Source: Nocardia inohanensis NBRC 100128
GTDB lineage: Bacteria; Actinomycetota; Actinomycetes; Mycobacteriales; Mycobacteriaceae
Assembly: GCF_001612945.1 (NCBI RefSeq)
Contig: NZ_BDBK01000013.1
Location: 24,810-88,809 of the forward strand
Length of the DNA stretch: 64,000 bases
Direction of reading: 5' to 3'
Part shown: positions 17,492-25,111 of the stretch, one piece after another
How the letters are laid out: each line of letters opens with the position of its first letter
How positions within the stretch are numbered: position 1 is the first letter of the stretch
Made by a program: the position numbers and the translations under genes
Notes under the pieces: model-generated
Database searches by the model: none
Told to the model about the DNA's origin: nothing
What the model saw: the letters and a program-made list of their open reading frames with translations, nothing else

Positions 17492-18244
17492 ATGGCCCGC
17501 TTCACCGATAGATCAGTCATCGTCACCGGAGCCGCGCGCGGCATCGGGGCGGAGTACGCCCGGGCGCTGGCGGCCGAGGGGGCGAAAGTCGTTGTCGCCG
17601 ACCTGAACAGCGAACGCGGCCAGGAAGTGGCCAAACAGATCACGGCCGACGGGGGCACGGCCGTGTTCCACGAGGTCGATGTCGCTTCGCCCGAATCCGC
17701 CGCTGCCGTAGCGGAATTCACGGTCGCCGAGTTCGGGGCGATCCACCATCTGGTCAACAATGCCGCCATCTACGGCGATATGAAGCTCGATGTGCTGCTC
17801 ACGGTGCCGTGGGACTACTACAAGAAGTTCATGGGCGTGAACCTCGACGGCGCGCTGAACATGACGCGCGCGGTATGGCAGCCCATGGTGGCGGCCGGCG
17901 GCGGGTCCATCGTGAATCAGTCTTCGACGGCCGCGTGGCTGTACTCGGGGTTCTACGGGCTGGCCAAGGCCGGAATCAACAGCCTCACCCAGCAATTGGC
18001 GCATGAGCTCGGGCATTCCAAGATCCGGATCAATGCCATCGCGCCCGGACCCATCGATACCGAGGCGACCCGGACCATCGTGCCCGACGTGATGGTGGAC
18101 GCGATGATGAACCAGCTCGCCATCAAACGCCTCGGCACGCCCGACGATCTGGTCGGCGCCTGCCTCTATCTGCTGTCCGACGACGCCGCGTGGGTGACCG
18201 GACAGGTACTCAATGTCGACGGGGGGCAAGTTTTCCGACCATGA
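17492..18244 (+). CDS. Short-chain dehydrogenase (Rv0769-like)
   Basis: 250-aa classical SDR: TGAARGIGAEYA at residues 11-22, DLNSERGQEVA (Asp suggests NAD preference), NNAAIYGDM, the active-site serine in NQSSTAAW and catalytic YGLAK, and a C-terminus VTGQVLNVDGGQVFRP that is standard for the family. It starts 12 bp after aldA with AAGGAGC as Shine-Dalgarno and ends in an ATGA overlap with the next gene. By synteny it matches Rv0769. The substrate is probably an alcohol intermediate of the same lipid pathway. Confidence 0.85.
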   Translation: MARFTDRSVIVTGAARGIGAEYARALAAEGAKVVVADLNSERGQEVAKQITADGGTAVFHEVDVASPESAAAVAEFTVAEFGAIHHLVNNAAIYGDMKLDVLLTVPWDYYKKFMGVNLDGALNMTRAVWQPMVAAGGGSIVNQSSTAAWLYSGFYGLAKAGINSLTQQLAHELGHSKIRINAIAPGPIDTEATRTIVPDVMVDAMMNQLAIKRLGTPDDLVGACLYLLSDDAAWVTGQVLNVDGGQVFRP

Positions 18245-19125
18245 CCGAAAACAGTGAATTCTCGATAGGTTTCATCGGACTGGGCAATATGGGCGCGCCC
18301 ATGGCCCAGCGGCTGCTGGAGTGGCCCGGCGGGCTGGTGGTCTGCGATATGCGCGCCGAAGTCGTGCAGCCGTTCACCGACGGCGGGGCCACGGCGGCGG
18401 CGAGCGCCGCCGAAGTGGCGGAGCGCTGCTCGGTGGTGTCGGTCGTGGTGCTCGACGATGCCCAGGTGCGGACGGTGGTCAGCGGGGCGGACGGCATTCT
18501 CCAGACCGCGAAGCCCGGCACCGTCATCGCCGTGCACTCCACCATCTCCGATCACACGGCCGTCGAGCTGGCGGCCGAATGCGCCGAGCGCGGAGTGGAA
18601 TTCGTGGACGCGCCGATCAGCGGTGGAGCACCGGCGGCGCAACGCGGGGCGCTGGCCGTCATGGTCGGCGGCAGTGACGCGGCGTTCGCGGCGGTGCGCG
18701 GGCCGTTCTCGCGGTTCGCCTCGATGATCGTGCACGCCGGCGAGGTGGGTTCGGGTACGCGAATGAAGCTGGCGCGCAACCTGCTGCACTTCATCGCCTT
18801 CACCGCGGCCGCCGAATCGCAGCGGCTGGCCGAGGCGGCCGGGCTGGATATCACCGAGCTCGGGAAGGTGGTGCGGCACTCCGATTCGCATACCGGCGGG
18901 CCCGGGGCGATCATGCTGCGCGACACCACCGCGCCGGTCGAACCCGGCGACTTCTGGTTCCCGATCCTCGGACATGTCCGTGATCTCGGGGAGAAGGACC
19001 TCAGCCTGGCGCTGGACCTCGGTCGGCGGCTGGGTATCGAATTGCCGTTGGCCGCACAGGCGCTCGACGGACTCGGGACCGGGCTCGGTGTGGGGCCCGG
19101 TCATCTCGCTAAGGAGCAGTCATGA
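18241..19125 (+). CDS. 3-hydroxyisobutyrate dehydrogenase-like NAD(P) oxidoreductase
   Basis: 294-aa beta-hydroxyacid dehydrogenase. The N-terminal Rossmann motif GFIGLGNMGAPMAQRL, the substrate-binding DAPISGGAPAAQRGAL and the catalytic-lysine region GSGTRMKLARNLLHF are all in place. The ATG at 18241 overlaps the SDR stop; a longer frame beginning at 18190 would lie inside the SDR and is rejected. It matches Rv0770 by position. It oxidises a beta-hydroxy acid or reduces the matching semialdehyde; the physiological substrate is unknown. Confidence 0.85.
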   Translation: MTENSEFSIGFIGLGNMGAPMAQRLLEWPGGLVVCDMRAEVVQPFTDGGATAAASAAEVAERCSVVSVVVLDDAQVRTVVSGADGILQTAKPGTVIAVHSTISDHTAVELAAECAERGVEFVDAPISGGAPAAQRGALAVMVGGSDAAFAAVRGPFSRFASMIVHAGEVGSGTRMKLARNLLHFIAFTAAAESQRLAEAAGLDITELGKVVRHSDSHTGGPGAIMLRDTTAPVEPGDFWFPILGHVRDLGEKDLSLALDLGRRLGIELPLAAQALDGLGTGLGVGPGHLAKEQS

Positions 19126-19532
19126 CAGCATCGCGCAGCGATTCGGTGGGGGGCGGCGGCCGGGCGACGGGTGGGCCGGATGAGCGCAGGCAGCGTGGGC
19201 TGAAGAAGATGAGCGAGGTGTACGGGTTCGATCTGCCCGACCTGCAAGGGGATCCGTTCTACGAGGTCACCGTCGATCATCTCTTCGCCGATGTGTGGAA
19301 CCGGCCGGGGCTGTCGCTGCGGGATCGGCGGCTGTTGCTGCTCGGTGCCGTTGCCGCCCAGGGCAATGCGGAGATCGCCGAGATCCAGGTGGGCGCCGCC
19401 TTGCGCAACGAAGAGCTCGATGCGGATCAGCTGCGCGAGATCGCGGTGTTCCTCGCGCACTACGTGGGCTGGCCGTCGGCGACCAAGCTCGACGGCGCCG
19501 TCCGCAAAGTGCTCGCCAAGAAGAAGTCCTAG
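19122..19532 (+). CDS. Carboxymuconolactone decarboxylase-family protein
   Basis: 136-aa all-helical CMD/AhpD-fold protein (SLRDRRLLLLGAVAAQGNAEIAEI, LREIAVFLAHYVGWPSATKL). It lacks the CxxC pair of AhpD peroxidase partners, so it belongs to the CMD-like branch. It matches Rv0771 by position at the end of the Rv0768-type block. ATG 19122 overlaps the previous stop (ATGA). The function is unclear; the fold covers decarboxylases and small-molecule binders. Confidence 0.8.
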   Translation: MTASRSDSVGGGGRATGGPDERRQRGLKKMSEVYGFDLPDLQGDPFYEVTVDHLFADVWNRPGLSLRDRRLLLLGAVAAQGNAEIAEIQVGAALRNEELDADQLREIAVFLAHYVGWPSATKLDGAVRKVLAKKKS

Positions 19533-19537
19533 TCCAA

Positions 19538-19580
19538 GAGGGTTCGGGGGCGAAGCCCCCGGGAGCCTCGAGAGTTGTAC
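19538..19580 (+). repeat. Dispersed intergenic repeat, copy 1
   Basis: An element of about 43 bp containing TTCGGGGGCGAAGCCCC, a hairpin (GGGGGC-GAA-GCCCCC), and ending in CGAGAGTTGTA. A second copy in the opposite orientation lies at 47768-47812. Here it separates the Rv0768-0771-type genes from the KstD-like gene. Confidence 0.65.
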
Positions 19581-19607
19581 CTACCGCAGTTAGGAATTCA
19601 GAAGATC

Positions 19608-21080
19608 ATGGCTGAAACCGCGACCGTGCGACCGCTCCAGGCCGGTGAGGTCGAATCCTGGGACCTCGAAGCCGATGTGGTCGTCGTCGGATACGGCATC
19701 GCCGGGGCGTGCGCCGCTATCGAAGCGGCCCGGGCGGGTGCCGATGTGCTCGTCCTGGAGCGCACCGGCGGTTGGGGTGGCGCGGCCGCCATGTCCGGCG
19801 GGTTCATCTACCTCGGTGGCGGTACCGCCCTTCAGAAGAAGCTCGGCTTCTCCGATACCCCGGAGAACATGGAGAAGTTCCTGACCGCAGCGCTCGGCCC
19901 CGGCGTGGACAAGGACAAGATCCACGACTACTGCCAGGGCAGCGTCGAGCACTTCGATTGGCTGGTCGCCCAGGGAGTTCCGTTCAACGAGGTCTTCTGG
20001 GGCGAACCCGGTTACGAACCGCCCGCCGACGAGGGCCTGATGTTCTCCGGCGGTGAGAACGCCGCCCCCTTCAACACCATCGCCGATCCGGCCCCGCGTG
20101 GACACCTGGCCTGGACCAAGGACAAGAAGCTGGGTGAGAAGGGCGGCGGCTACATGCTGATGGAGCCCCTCGCCCAGACCGCCGAATCCCTCGGCGTGCG
20201 GCACGAATACGATGTCCGCCTGCGCCGCCTGGTGGTGGACGAGGACGGCCGCGTGGTCGGCGTAGCCGCCACCCGCTACGGCAAGCCGGTGCTGGTGCGC
20301 GCGCACCGCGGCGTCGTCCTGGCCACCGGCAGCTTCGCCTACAACCACGAAATGGTGGAGCGCTTCGCCCCCAAGATCTCCGGCCGCCCCGCCGCCACCG
20401 TGGAAGAGCACGACGGCATCGGCATCCGGGTGGCGCAGGCGCTCGGCGCGGACCTGGCGCATATGGACGCCACCGAGGTCGCCCTCGTCGCCGACCCACA
20501 GGTGATCGTCCGCGGCATCCTGGTGAACGGCCACGGCCAGCGTTTCATCACCGAGGACACCTACCCCGGCCGTATGGGCCAGGCGGTCCTGCAAGAGCAG
20601 GGCAACAAGGCGTACCTGGTCATCGACGAGGAGGCCCTGGAAGCGGCGTTCGCCACCAAATCCTCCATGTCCTTCCTGCGCATCGCCCCCACCTGGGTGG
20701 CCGAGACGGTCGAGGAACTCGAGGCCGAAATGGGCCTGCCCGCAAAGACATTGCAGACCACACTGGACCTCTACAACCATCACGCCGCCAATGGCGAAGA
20801 CCCCTTCCTGCACAAGAAGCCGGAGTGGGTGAAGCCCATCGGCACTCCCCTGGGCGCCTACGACCTGCGCGGCTACACCGGTGGTTTCACCCTCGGCGGC
20901 CTGCGCACCGATCTCGATTCCCGCGTCCTGCACGCCTCCGGCGAACCCATCCCCGGTCTCTACGCCGCGGGCCGCGTCACCTCCGGCATCTGCGCCGGCG
21001 GCTACGCCTCGGGCTGCTCCCTCGGTGACGGTTCCTTCTACGGTCGCCGCGCCGGCGTCTCCGCCGCCAAACAGAACTGA
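19608..21080 (+). CDS. FAD-dependent dehydrogenase, KstD/fumarate-reductase type
   Basis: 490-aa flavoprotein with an N-terminal FAD motif (DVVVVGYGIAGACAAIEAAR, then VLVLERTGGWGG) and the C-terminal FAD/substrate segment GLYAAGRVTSGICAGGYASG. It belongs to the family of 3-ketosteroid-delta1-dehydrogenases and fumarate-reductase flavoproteins, which remove or add hydrogens next to a carbonyl. ATG 19608 is chosen because residues before it in the open frame look non-coding. Context (CYP51, SDRs, KstR boxes) favours a ketosteroid-like substrate, but the characteristic KstD tyrosines cannot be assigned by eye, so this is a family-level call. Confidence 0.75.
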   Translation: MAETATVRPLQAGEVESWDLEADVVVVGYGIAGACAAIEAARAGADVLVLERTGGWGGAAAMSGGFIYLGGGTALQKKLGFSDTPENMEKFLTAALGPGVDKDKIHDYCQGSVEHFDWLVAQGVPFNEVFWGEPGYEPPADEGLMFSGGENAAPFNTIADPAPRGHLAWTKDKKLGEKGGGYMLMEPLAQTAESLGVRHEYDVRLRRLVVDEDGRVVGVAATRYGKPVLVRAHRGVVLATGSFAYNHEMVERFAPKISGRPAATVEEHDGIGIRVAQALGADLAHMDATEVALVADPQVIVRGILVNGHGQRFITEDTYPGRMGQAVLQEQGNKAYLVIDEEALEAAFATKSSMSFLRIAPTWVAETVEELEAEMGLPAKTLQTTLDLYNHHAANGEDPFLHKKPEWVKPIGTPLGAYDLRGYTGGFTLGGLRTDLDSRVLHASGEPIPGLYAAGRVTSGICAGGYASGCSLGDGSFYGRRAGVSAAKQN

Positions 21081-21095
21081 AAGGGGCCACCGCAC

Positions 21096-21953
21096 ATGCG
21101 TTTCGGCATCGTCCAATTCACCAGCGACCGCGGCATCACCCCCGCGGCAGCCGCCAAAGCCGCCGAGGACCGCGGTTTCCAATCCTTCTTCGTCCCCGAG
21201 CACACCCATATCCCCGTGAAACGCGAAGCCGCACATCCGGGTACGGGAACCTCCGAACTCCCCGACGACCGCTACACCCGAACCCTGGACCCGTGGGTGG
21301 CATTGGCCACGGTCGCGGCGGTCACCTCGCGCATCGAACTATCCACGGCGGTAGCGCTTCCCACCGAAAGCGACCCCATCACGCTGGCCAAGACGATCGC
21401 GACCCTGGATCATCTGTCCGGCGGACGCGTGACCCTGGGGGCCGGGTTCGGCTGGAACACCGACGAGCTCACCGATCACGGCGTGCCGGGCAACAAGCGC
21501 CGCACCGTCCTGCGCGAGTACGTCGAGGCGATGCAGGCCCTGTGGACCCAGGAAGAAGCCTCCTACGCGGGCGATTTCGTCTCCTTCGGTCCCAGCTGGG
21601 CCTGGCCCAAGCCGGTCCAGTCCCACATCCCGATCCTGATCGGCGCGGGCGGCACCGAAACCACCTTCAAGTGGATCGCCCGCTCCGGCGACGGCTGGAT
21701 CACCACCCCGCAGGAATCGGACGTCTCGGCCTCCACGGCCCTGCTCATGAAGCACTGGAACGACGCGGGCCGCGCGGGCACCCCCCGTGTGGTGGCGCTC
21801 GGCTTCAAACCCGATGCGGGACAACTGGAGAACTGGGCCGAGGCCGGCGTCACCGACGTCCTCTACGGCATGCCCGACAAGTCCGAGGACGAAGTCCTGG
21901 CCTACCTGGACCGGCTGGCCGGCAAGCTCGCGCCGTTGGGCTTGCCGAGCTGA
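21096..21953 (+). CDS. LLM-class F420-dependent oxidoreductase
   Basis: 285-aa luciferase-like monooxygenase-fold protein with the family marks FFVPEHTHIPV, TLDHLSGGRVTLGAGFGWNTDE, EYVEAMQALWT and IPILIGAGG. Actinobacterial members of this length commonly use F420 rather than FMN. It lies 15 bp after the KstD-like gene and is probably the last gene of the rightward operon. The substrate is unknown. Confidence 0.8.
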   Translation: MRFGIVQFTSDRGITPAAAAKAAEDRGFQSFFVPEHTHIPVKREAAHPGTGTSELPDDRYTRTLDPWVALATVAAVTSRIELSTAVALPTESDPITLAKTIATLDHLSGGRVTLGAGFGWNTDELTDHGVPGNKRRTVLREYVEAMQALWTQEEASYAGDFVSFGPSWAWPKPVQSHIPILIGAGGTETTFKWIARSGDGWITTPQESDVSASTALLMKHWNDAGRAGTPRVVALGFKPDAGQLENWAEAGVTDVLYGMPDKSEDEVLAYLDRLAGKLAPLGLPS

Positions 21954-21957
21954 GGGT

Positions 21958-22365
21958 TCAACCGCAGGCCGCGGTGCGTTGCAGGATGCGCAGGGAGTCG
22001 ATTCCGGGCAGTTCCCGGAACTTTCCGGAATCGACTGCGCGGCCGTAGCTCCGGTCGGCCGCCGGAGCGGCGGAGACGCCGTGGATGGCGAGCAGGCCGC
22101 CGCCGGCGATCCAATGGGTCCAGTTGTCGTAGTCGCGTCGCACGGCGTCCTCCGGCCGGGTGCCGTCCAGCACGAGCAGGCGCAGTGGGGTGCGCCAGGT
22201 GCGGGGGTCGGCGGCGGCCGGGTCGGTCATGGCGGCGCGGGTGGCGCCGTAGGTGTGAGCGGCTTCGAGCAGGACCCGGCTTTCGGCGGCGGAGAGCGCC
22301 GCGGGGAGTTGCCCGGCGAGTGCGGACAATTCGCGGGAGTCGCCGGAAAGGTCGGCCGCGGACAT
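21958..22365 (-). CDS. Short methyltransferase-24-like protein lacking the SAM motif
   Basis: About 135 aa. The C-terminal two thirds (PLRLLVLDGTRPEDAVRRDYDNW, then HWIAGGGLLAIHGV and FRELPGIDSLRILQR) match the second half of class I methyltransferases of the Methyltransf_24 kind, where LDG and the RRDYDNW helix follow the SAM site. The N-terminal Rossmann motif (E-I-G-x-x-x-G) is absent. ATG 22365 has a GAAAGG at good spacing; ATG 22437 is an alternative. It converges on the LLM gene (4-bp gap) and is divergent from tetR. It may be a degenerate enzyme or a binding protein. Confidence 0.6.
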   Translation of the reverse strand: MSAADLSGDSRELSALAGQLPAALSAAESRVLLEAAHTYGATRAAMTDPAAADPRTWRTPLRLLVLDGTRPEDAVRRDYDNWTHWIAGGGLLAIHGVSAAPAADRSYGRAVDSGKFRELPGIDSLRILQRTAACG

Positions 22366-22416
22366 TCGAAAACCTTTCTGGAACATTCTCATTGATGCGG
22401 AATGCGCATTGGTGAG

Positions 22417-22460
22417 TTGCTCGGAGGGTTCGGCCATAGTAGCATCTGGACACGTGTCTG
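22417..22460 (+). promoter_or_regulatory. Promoter with TetR-type operator, site C (tetR autoregulation)
   Basis: -35 TTGCTC (22417-22422), 17-bp spacer, -10 TAGCAT (22440-22445), 3 bp, then the perfect palindrome GACACGTGTC (22449-22458) within CTGGACACGTGTCTG. It lies directly before tetR, implying autoregulation. Confidence 0.75.
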
Positions 22461-22489
22461 ATTCCAATTCTGCCCGGTCAGTGGTGAGC

Positions 22490-23047
22490 ATGGAGGCCAC
22501 TCGGCGGCGGCTTACCGAGAAGCAGGCGGATACCGTCGAGAAGCTGACCCGGGCCGCGATGGAGGTGCTTTCGCGAGAGGGGTTCGCGGGGCTCACCGTG
22601 CGGATGGTGGCGGCCGCCGCGGGAGTGGGTACCGCTACCGCGTACACCTACTTCTCATCGAAGGAACACCTGGTCGCGGAGATGTTCTGGCGGCGGTTGG
22701 CCGCCACTCCACCGCCCGAGAACGAGGGCGCGGACAGCACGCAGCGGGTGGTCGCGGTGTTGCGGCAGGTGGCCATGCTGGTCGCCGATGATCCGGCGCT
22801 CGCGGGGGCCGTCACCAGCGCCCTGCTGGGCACCGATCCGGATGTGGCGCATCTGCGGCTGCGGATCGGCGCGGAGATCCGGAATCGGCTGGTGGAAGCG
22901 CTCGGGGCCGACTTGGATCCGAAATTGGTCGATACGCTCGAAATGCTTTACGCCGGTGCGATGTTGCGAGCGGGCATCGGATACGGGTCGTATGCCGAAA
23001 TTGCCGATCGGCTGGAGAAAGCGGCGCGGCAGGTGCTGCCGAACTGA
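22490..23047 (+). CDS. TetR-family repressor of the cyp51/cyp123 region
   Basis: 185-aa TetR regulator. The N-terminal DNA-binding domain reads RLTEKQADTVEKLTRAAMEV, GFAGLTVRMVAAAAGVGTAT and AYTYFSSKEHLVAEMFW. The C-terminal helices form the ligand and dimer domain. The start is uncertain: ATG 22490 is used, GTGs at 22454, 22481 and 22484 are in frame, and no good Shine-Dalgarno is seen, so a nearly leaderless transcript from GTG 22454 is possible. By position it is the counterpart of Rv0767c, next to cyp123 in M. tuberculosis. The operator before it recurs before cyp51, cyp123 and aldA, so it is the likely repressor of all four units. Confidence 0.85.
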   Translation: MEATRRRLTEKQADTVEKLTRAAMEVLSREGFAGLTVRMVAAAAGVGTATAYTYFSSKEHLVAEMFWRRLAATPPPENEGADSTQRVVAVLRQVAMLVADDPALAGAVTSALLGTDPDVAHLRLRIGAEIRNRLVEALGADLDPKLVDTLEMLYAGAMLRAGIGYGSYAEIADRLEKAARQVLPN

Positions 23048-23104
23048 ATTGCGCTGCGGGCGATTCCGGCTGCGCGCGAAGATTTTTCGTTTCACCGGAA
23101 AGCC

Positions 23105-23147
23105 TTGCCGGGCAATGCGACCCGTTGTAGCGTCTGGACAGGTGTCT
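23105..23147 (+). promoter_or_regulatory. Promoter with TetR-type operator, site D (cyp51)
   Basis: -35 TTGCCG (23105-23110), 17-bp spacer, -10 TAGCGT (23128-23133), 3 bp, then GACAGGTGTC (23137-23146), one base away from the perfect palindrome. It lies 24 bp before the cyp51 start. Confidence 0.75.
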
Positions 23148-23169
23148 ACTCCAGTGCGGGAGGTTTCCG

Positions 23170-24522
23170 ATGACCCTGGTCAAGCCGCGGCAGGTATCCG
23201 GTGGAGAGCATGAACACGGCCATCTCGAGGAGTTCCGGACCGACCCGATCGCCTTGATGGCGCGGGTGCGGGCGGAGTGCGGAGATGTCGGGTCGTTCCG
23301 GCTGGCACAGCGCGAAGTGGTGTTGCTGTCCGGCGCGCAGGCCAATGAGTTCTTCTTCCGGGCGGCCGACGAGGACCTGGATCAGGCGGCGGCCTATCCG
23401 TTCATGAAGCCGATCTTCGGGGAAGGGGTGGTGTTCGACGCTCCCCCGGAGCGGCGCAAGGAAATGCTGCACAATTCGGCACTGCGGGCCGAGCAGATGC
23501 GCGGGCACGCGAGCACCATTGCGCGCGAGGTGGATCGGATGCTGGAGCGGTGGGGGGATGCGGGGGAGATCGATCTGCTGGAGTTCTTCGCGGAGCTGAC
23601 GATCTACACGTCTTCGGCGTGTTTGATCGGCAAGAAGTTCCGGGAGGAGCTGGACGAGCGGTTCGCGCATCTCTATCACGAACTCGAGCGTGGGACCGAC
23701 GCGTACTGCTATGTGGATCCGCACGCGGATATCGAGAGCTTCCGGCGGCGGGACGAGGCGCGGTGGCAGCTGGTGAAGCTGGTGCGGCACATCATGGCGG
23801 GTCGGTTGGCGAATCCGCCCGGGGACAAAGACGATCGGGACATGCTCGATGTGCTGGTGTCGGTGCGGGACGAGCAGGGCAAGCCGCGGTTCTCGGCCAG
23901 CGAGGTGACCGGGATCTTCATTTCGATGATGTTCGCCGGGCATCACACCACCTCCGGAACGGCCGCTTGGACGATCATCGAGCTGCTGCGCAATCCCGAG
24001 GTGATGGCGCGGGTAACCGCCGAGCTGGACACCCTCTACGCGGACGGCGCGGATGTGAGTTTCCATGCGCTGCGGCAGATTCCGCATCTGGAGGCGGTGC
24101 TGAAGGAGGTGCTGCGAATGCATCCTCCGCTCATCATCCTGATGCGGGTGGCGCAGGACGAGTTCGACGTGTGCGGATATCGCATCGCACCCGGCGACCT
24201 GGTCGCCGCGACTCCCGCCGTCTCCAACCGGATTCCGGAGGATTTCCCGAATCCCGACACCTTCGATCCGAGCCGGTACCTCGACCCGAATCAGGCCGAT
24301 CTGGTGAACCGCTGGACCTGGATTCCGTTCGGCGCGGGCCGGCATCGCTGCGTCGGTGCGGCCTTCGCTCTGATGCAGCTCAAAGCGATCTTCTCGATCC
24401 TGTTGCGCGACTGGGAATTCGAGCTCGCCCAGCCATCCGACAGCTACCGCAACGACCATTCCAAGATGGTGGTCCAACTGGAACAGCCGTGTGCGGTGCG
24501 CTATCGGCGTCGCGCTCGGTAA
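23170..24522 (+). CDS. cyp51: Sterol 14-alpha-demethylase CYP51
   Basis: 450-aa soluble P450 that removes the 14-alpha methyl group of sterols in three oxidations. The sequence follows M. tuberculosis CYP51 (Rv0764c) almost word for word: EHGHLEEFRTDPI, KEMLHNSALRAEQMRGHA, ELTIYTSSACLIGKKFREEL, the I-helix MFAGHHTTSGTAAW, K-helix KEVLRMHPPLIILMRV, and heme loop PFGAGRHRCVGAAFA. ATG 23170 follows GGGAGG. Bacteria of this group make little or no sterol, so the physiological substrate is probably an environmental or host sterol. In this window the gene sits alone behind tetR, not next to the ferredoxin as in M. tuberculosis. Confidence 0.95.
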   Translation: MTLVKPRQVSGGEHEHGHLEEFRTDPIALMARVRAECGDVGSFRLAQREVVLLSGAQANEFFFRAADEDLDQAAAYPFMKPIFGEGVVFDAPPERRKEMLHNSALRAEQMRGHASTIAREVDRMLERWGDAGEIDLLEFFAELTIYTSSACLIGKKFREELDERFAHLYHELERGTDAYCYVDPHADIESFRRRDEARWQLVKLVRHIMAGRLANPPGDKDDRDMLDVLVSVRDEQGKPRFSASEVTGIFISMMFAGHHTTSGTAAWTIIELLRNPEVMARVTAELDTLYADGADVSFHALRQIPHLEAVLKEVLRMHPPLIILMRVAQDEFDVCGYRIAPGDLVAATPAVSNRIPEDFPNPDTFDPSRYLDPNQADLVNRWTWIPFGAGRHRCVGAAFALMQLKAIFSILLRDWEFELAQPSDSYRNDHSKMVVQLEQPCAVRYRRRAR

Positions 24523-24534
24523 TTCGAAAGAAAT

Positions 24535-24564
24535 CAGCCCCCCGACCTTACGGTCGAGGGGCTG
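24535..24564. terminator. Hairpin between cyp51 and glutathione peroxidase
   Basis: CAGCCCCCCGACC / GGTCGAGGGGCTG with one mismatch and a TTAC loop lies 13 bp after cyp51 and before the convergent gene end. Confidence 0.65.
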
Positions 24565-24583
24565 TGATTCTCGGTGAAGAAGA

Positions 24584-25078
24584 CTAGAGCGCGCCTTCGA
24601 TGGCCGCGATCACCGAGGCGTCCTTCGGCTCGGTGCGCGGCCGAATCCGCGCCAGCACCGACCCGTCGCGTCCGATCAGGAACTTCTCGAAGTTCCACTG
24701 CACGTCGCCGGCCTCACCGGCGGCATCGGCGACCTGGGCCAGCTCGGCGTAGAGCGGATGCCGGTTCTCGCCGTTGACCTCGGTCTTCTCGGTCAGCGGA
24801 AAGTCCACACCGTAGGTGGTGGAACAGAATTCGGCGATCTCCTCGGCGGTACCGGGCTCCTGGCCGAGGAACTGGTTGGACGGCACGCCGACCACGGTGA
24901 AGCCCTGCGGACCGTAGGTCTGCTGCAACTCGACCAGGCCGCCGTACTGCGGGGTCAGACCGCACTTGGAGGCGACATTCACCAGTAGCACCACCTTGTC
25001 CCCGGCCAGTTCGGCCAGGGTGGTGGGCTTGTCGTCCAGCGTGCGCAGCGGAATTTCGCGAAGGTTGGTCACAAGCAC
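24584..25078 (-). CDS. Glutathione peroxidase-type thiol peroxidase
   Basis: 164-aa protein of the GPx family in its bacterial cysteine form. The peroxidatic cysteine lies in NVASKCGLTPQYGGL, followed by GVPSNQFLGQEPG and the catalytic Trp/Asn of VQWNFEKFLIGRDG. In actinobacteria, which lack glutathione, such enzymes use thioredoxin-like partners. The start is GTG 25078 (or GTG 25072, second valine) with no clear Shine-Dalgarno, so translation may be leaderless. It lies directly downstream of, and in the same direction as, the CYP125-like gene, with a KstR-like box between them. Confidence 0.9.
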   Translation of the reverse strand: MLVTNLREIPLRTLDDKPTTLAELAGDKVVLLVNVASKCGLTPQYGGLVELQQTYGPQGFTVVGVPSNQFLGQEPGTAEEIAEFCSTTYGVDFPLTEKTEVNGENRHPLYAELAQVADAAGEAGDVQWNFEKFLIGRDGSVLARIRPRTEPKDASVIAAIEGAL

Positions 25079-25084
25079 GAATTC

Positions 25085-25098
25085 TAGAACGAGTTCGT
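25085..25098. promoter_or_regulatory. KstR-like box, one mismatch
   Basis: TAGAACGAGTTCGT matches TnnAACnnGTTnnA except at the final base and lies 7 bp before the glutathione peroxidase start. Confidence 0.35.
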
Positions 25099-25111
25099 GA
25101 CCGGCATCGGT

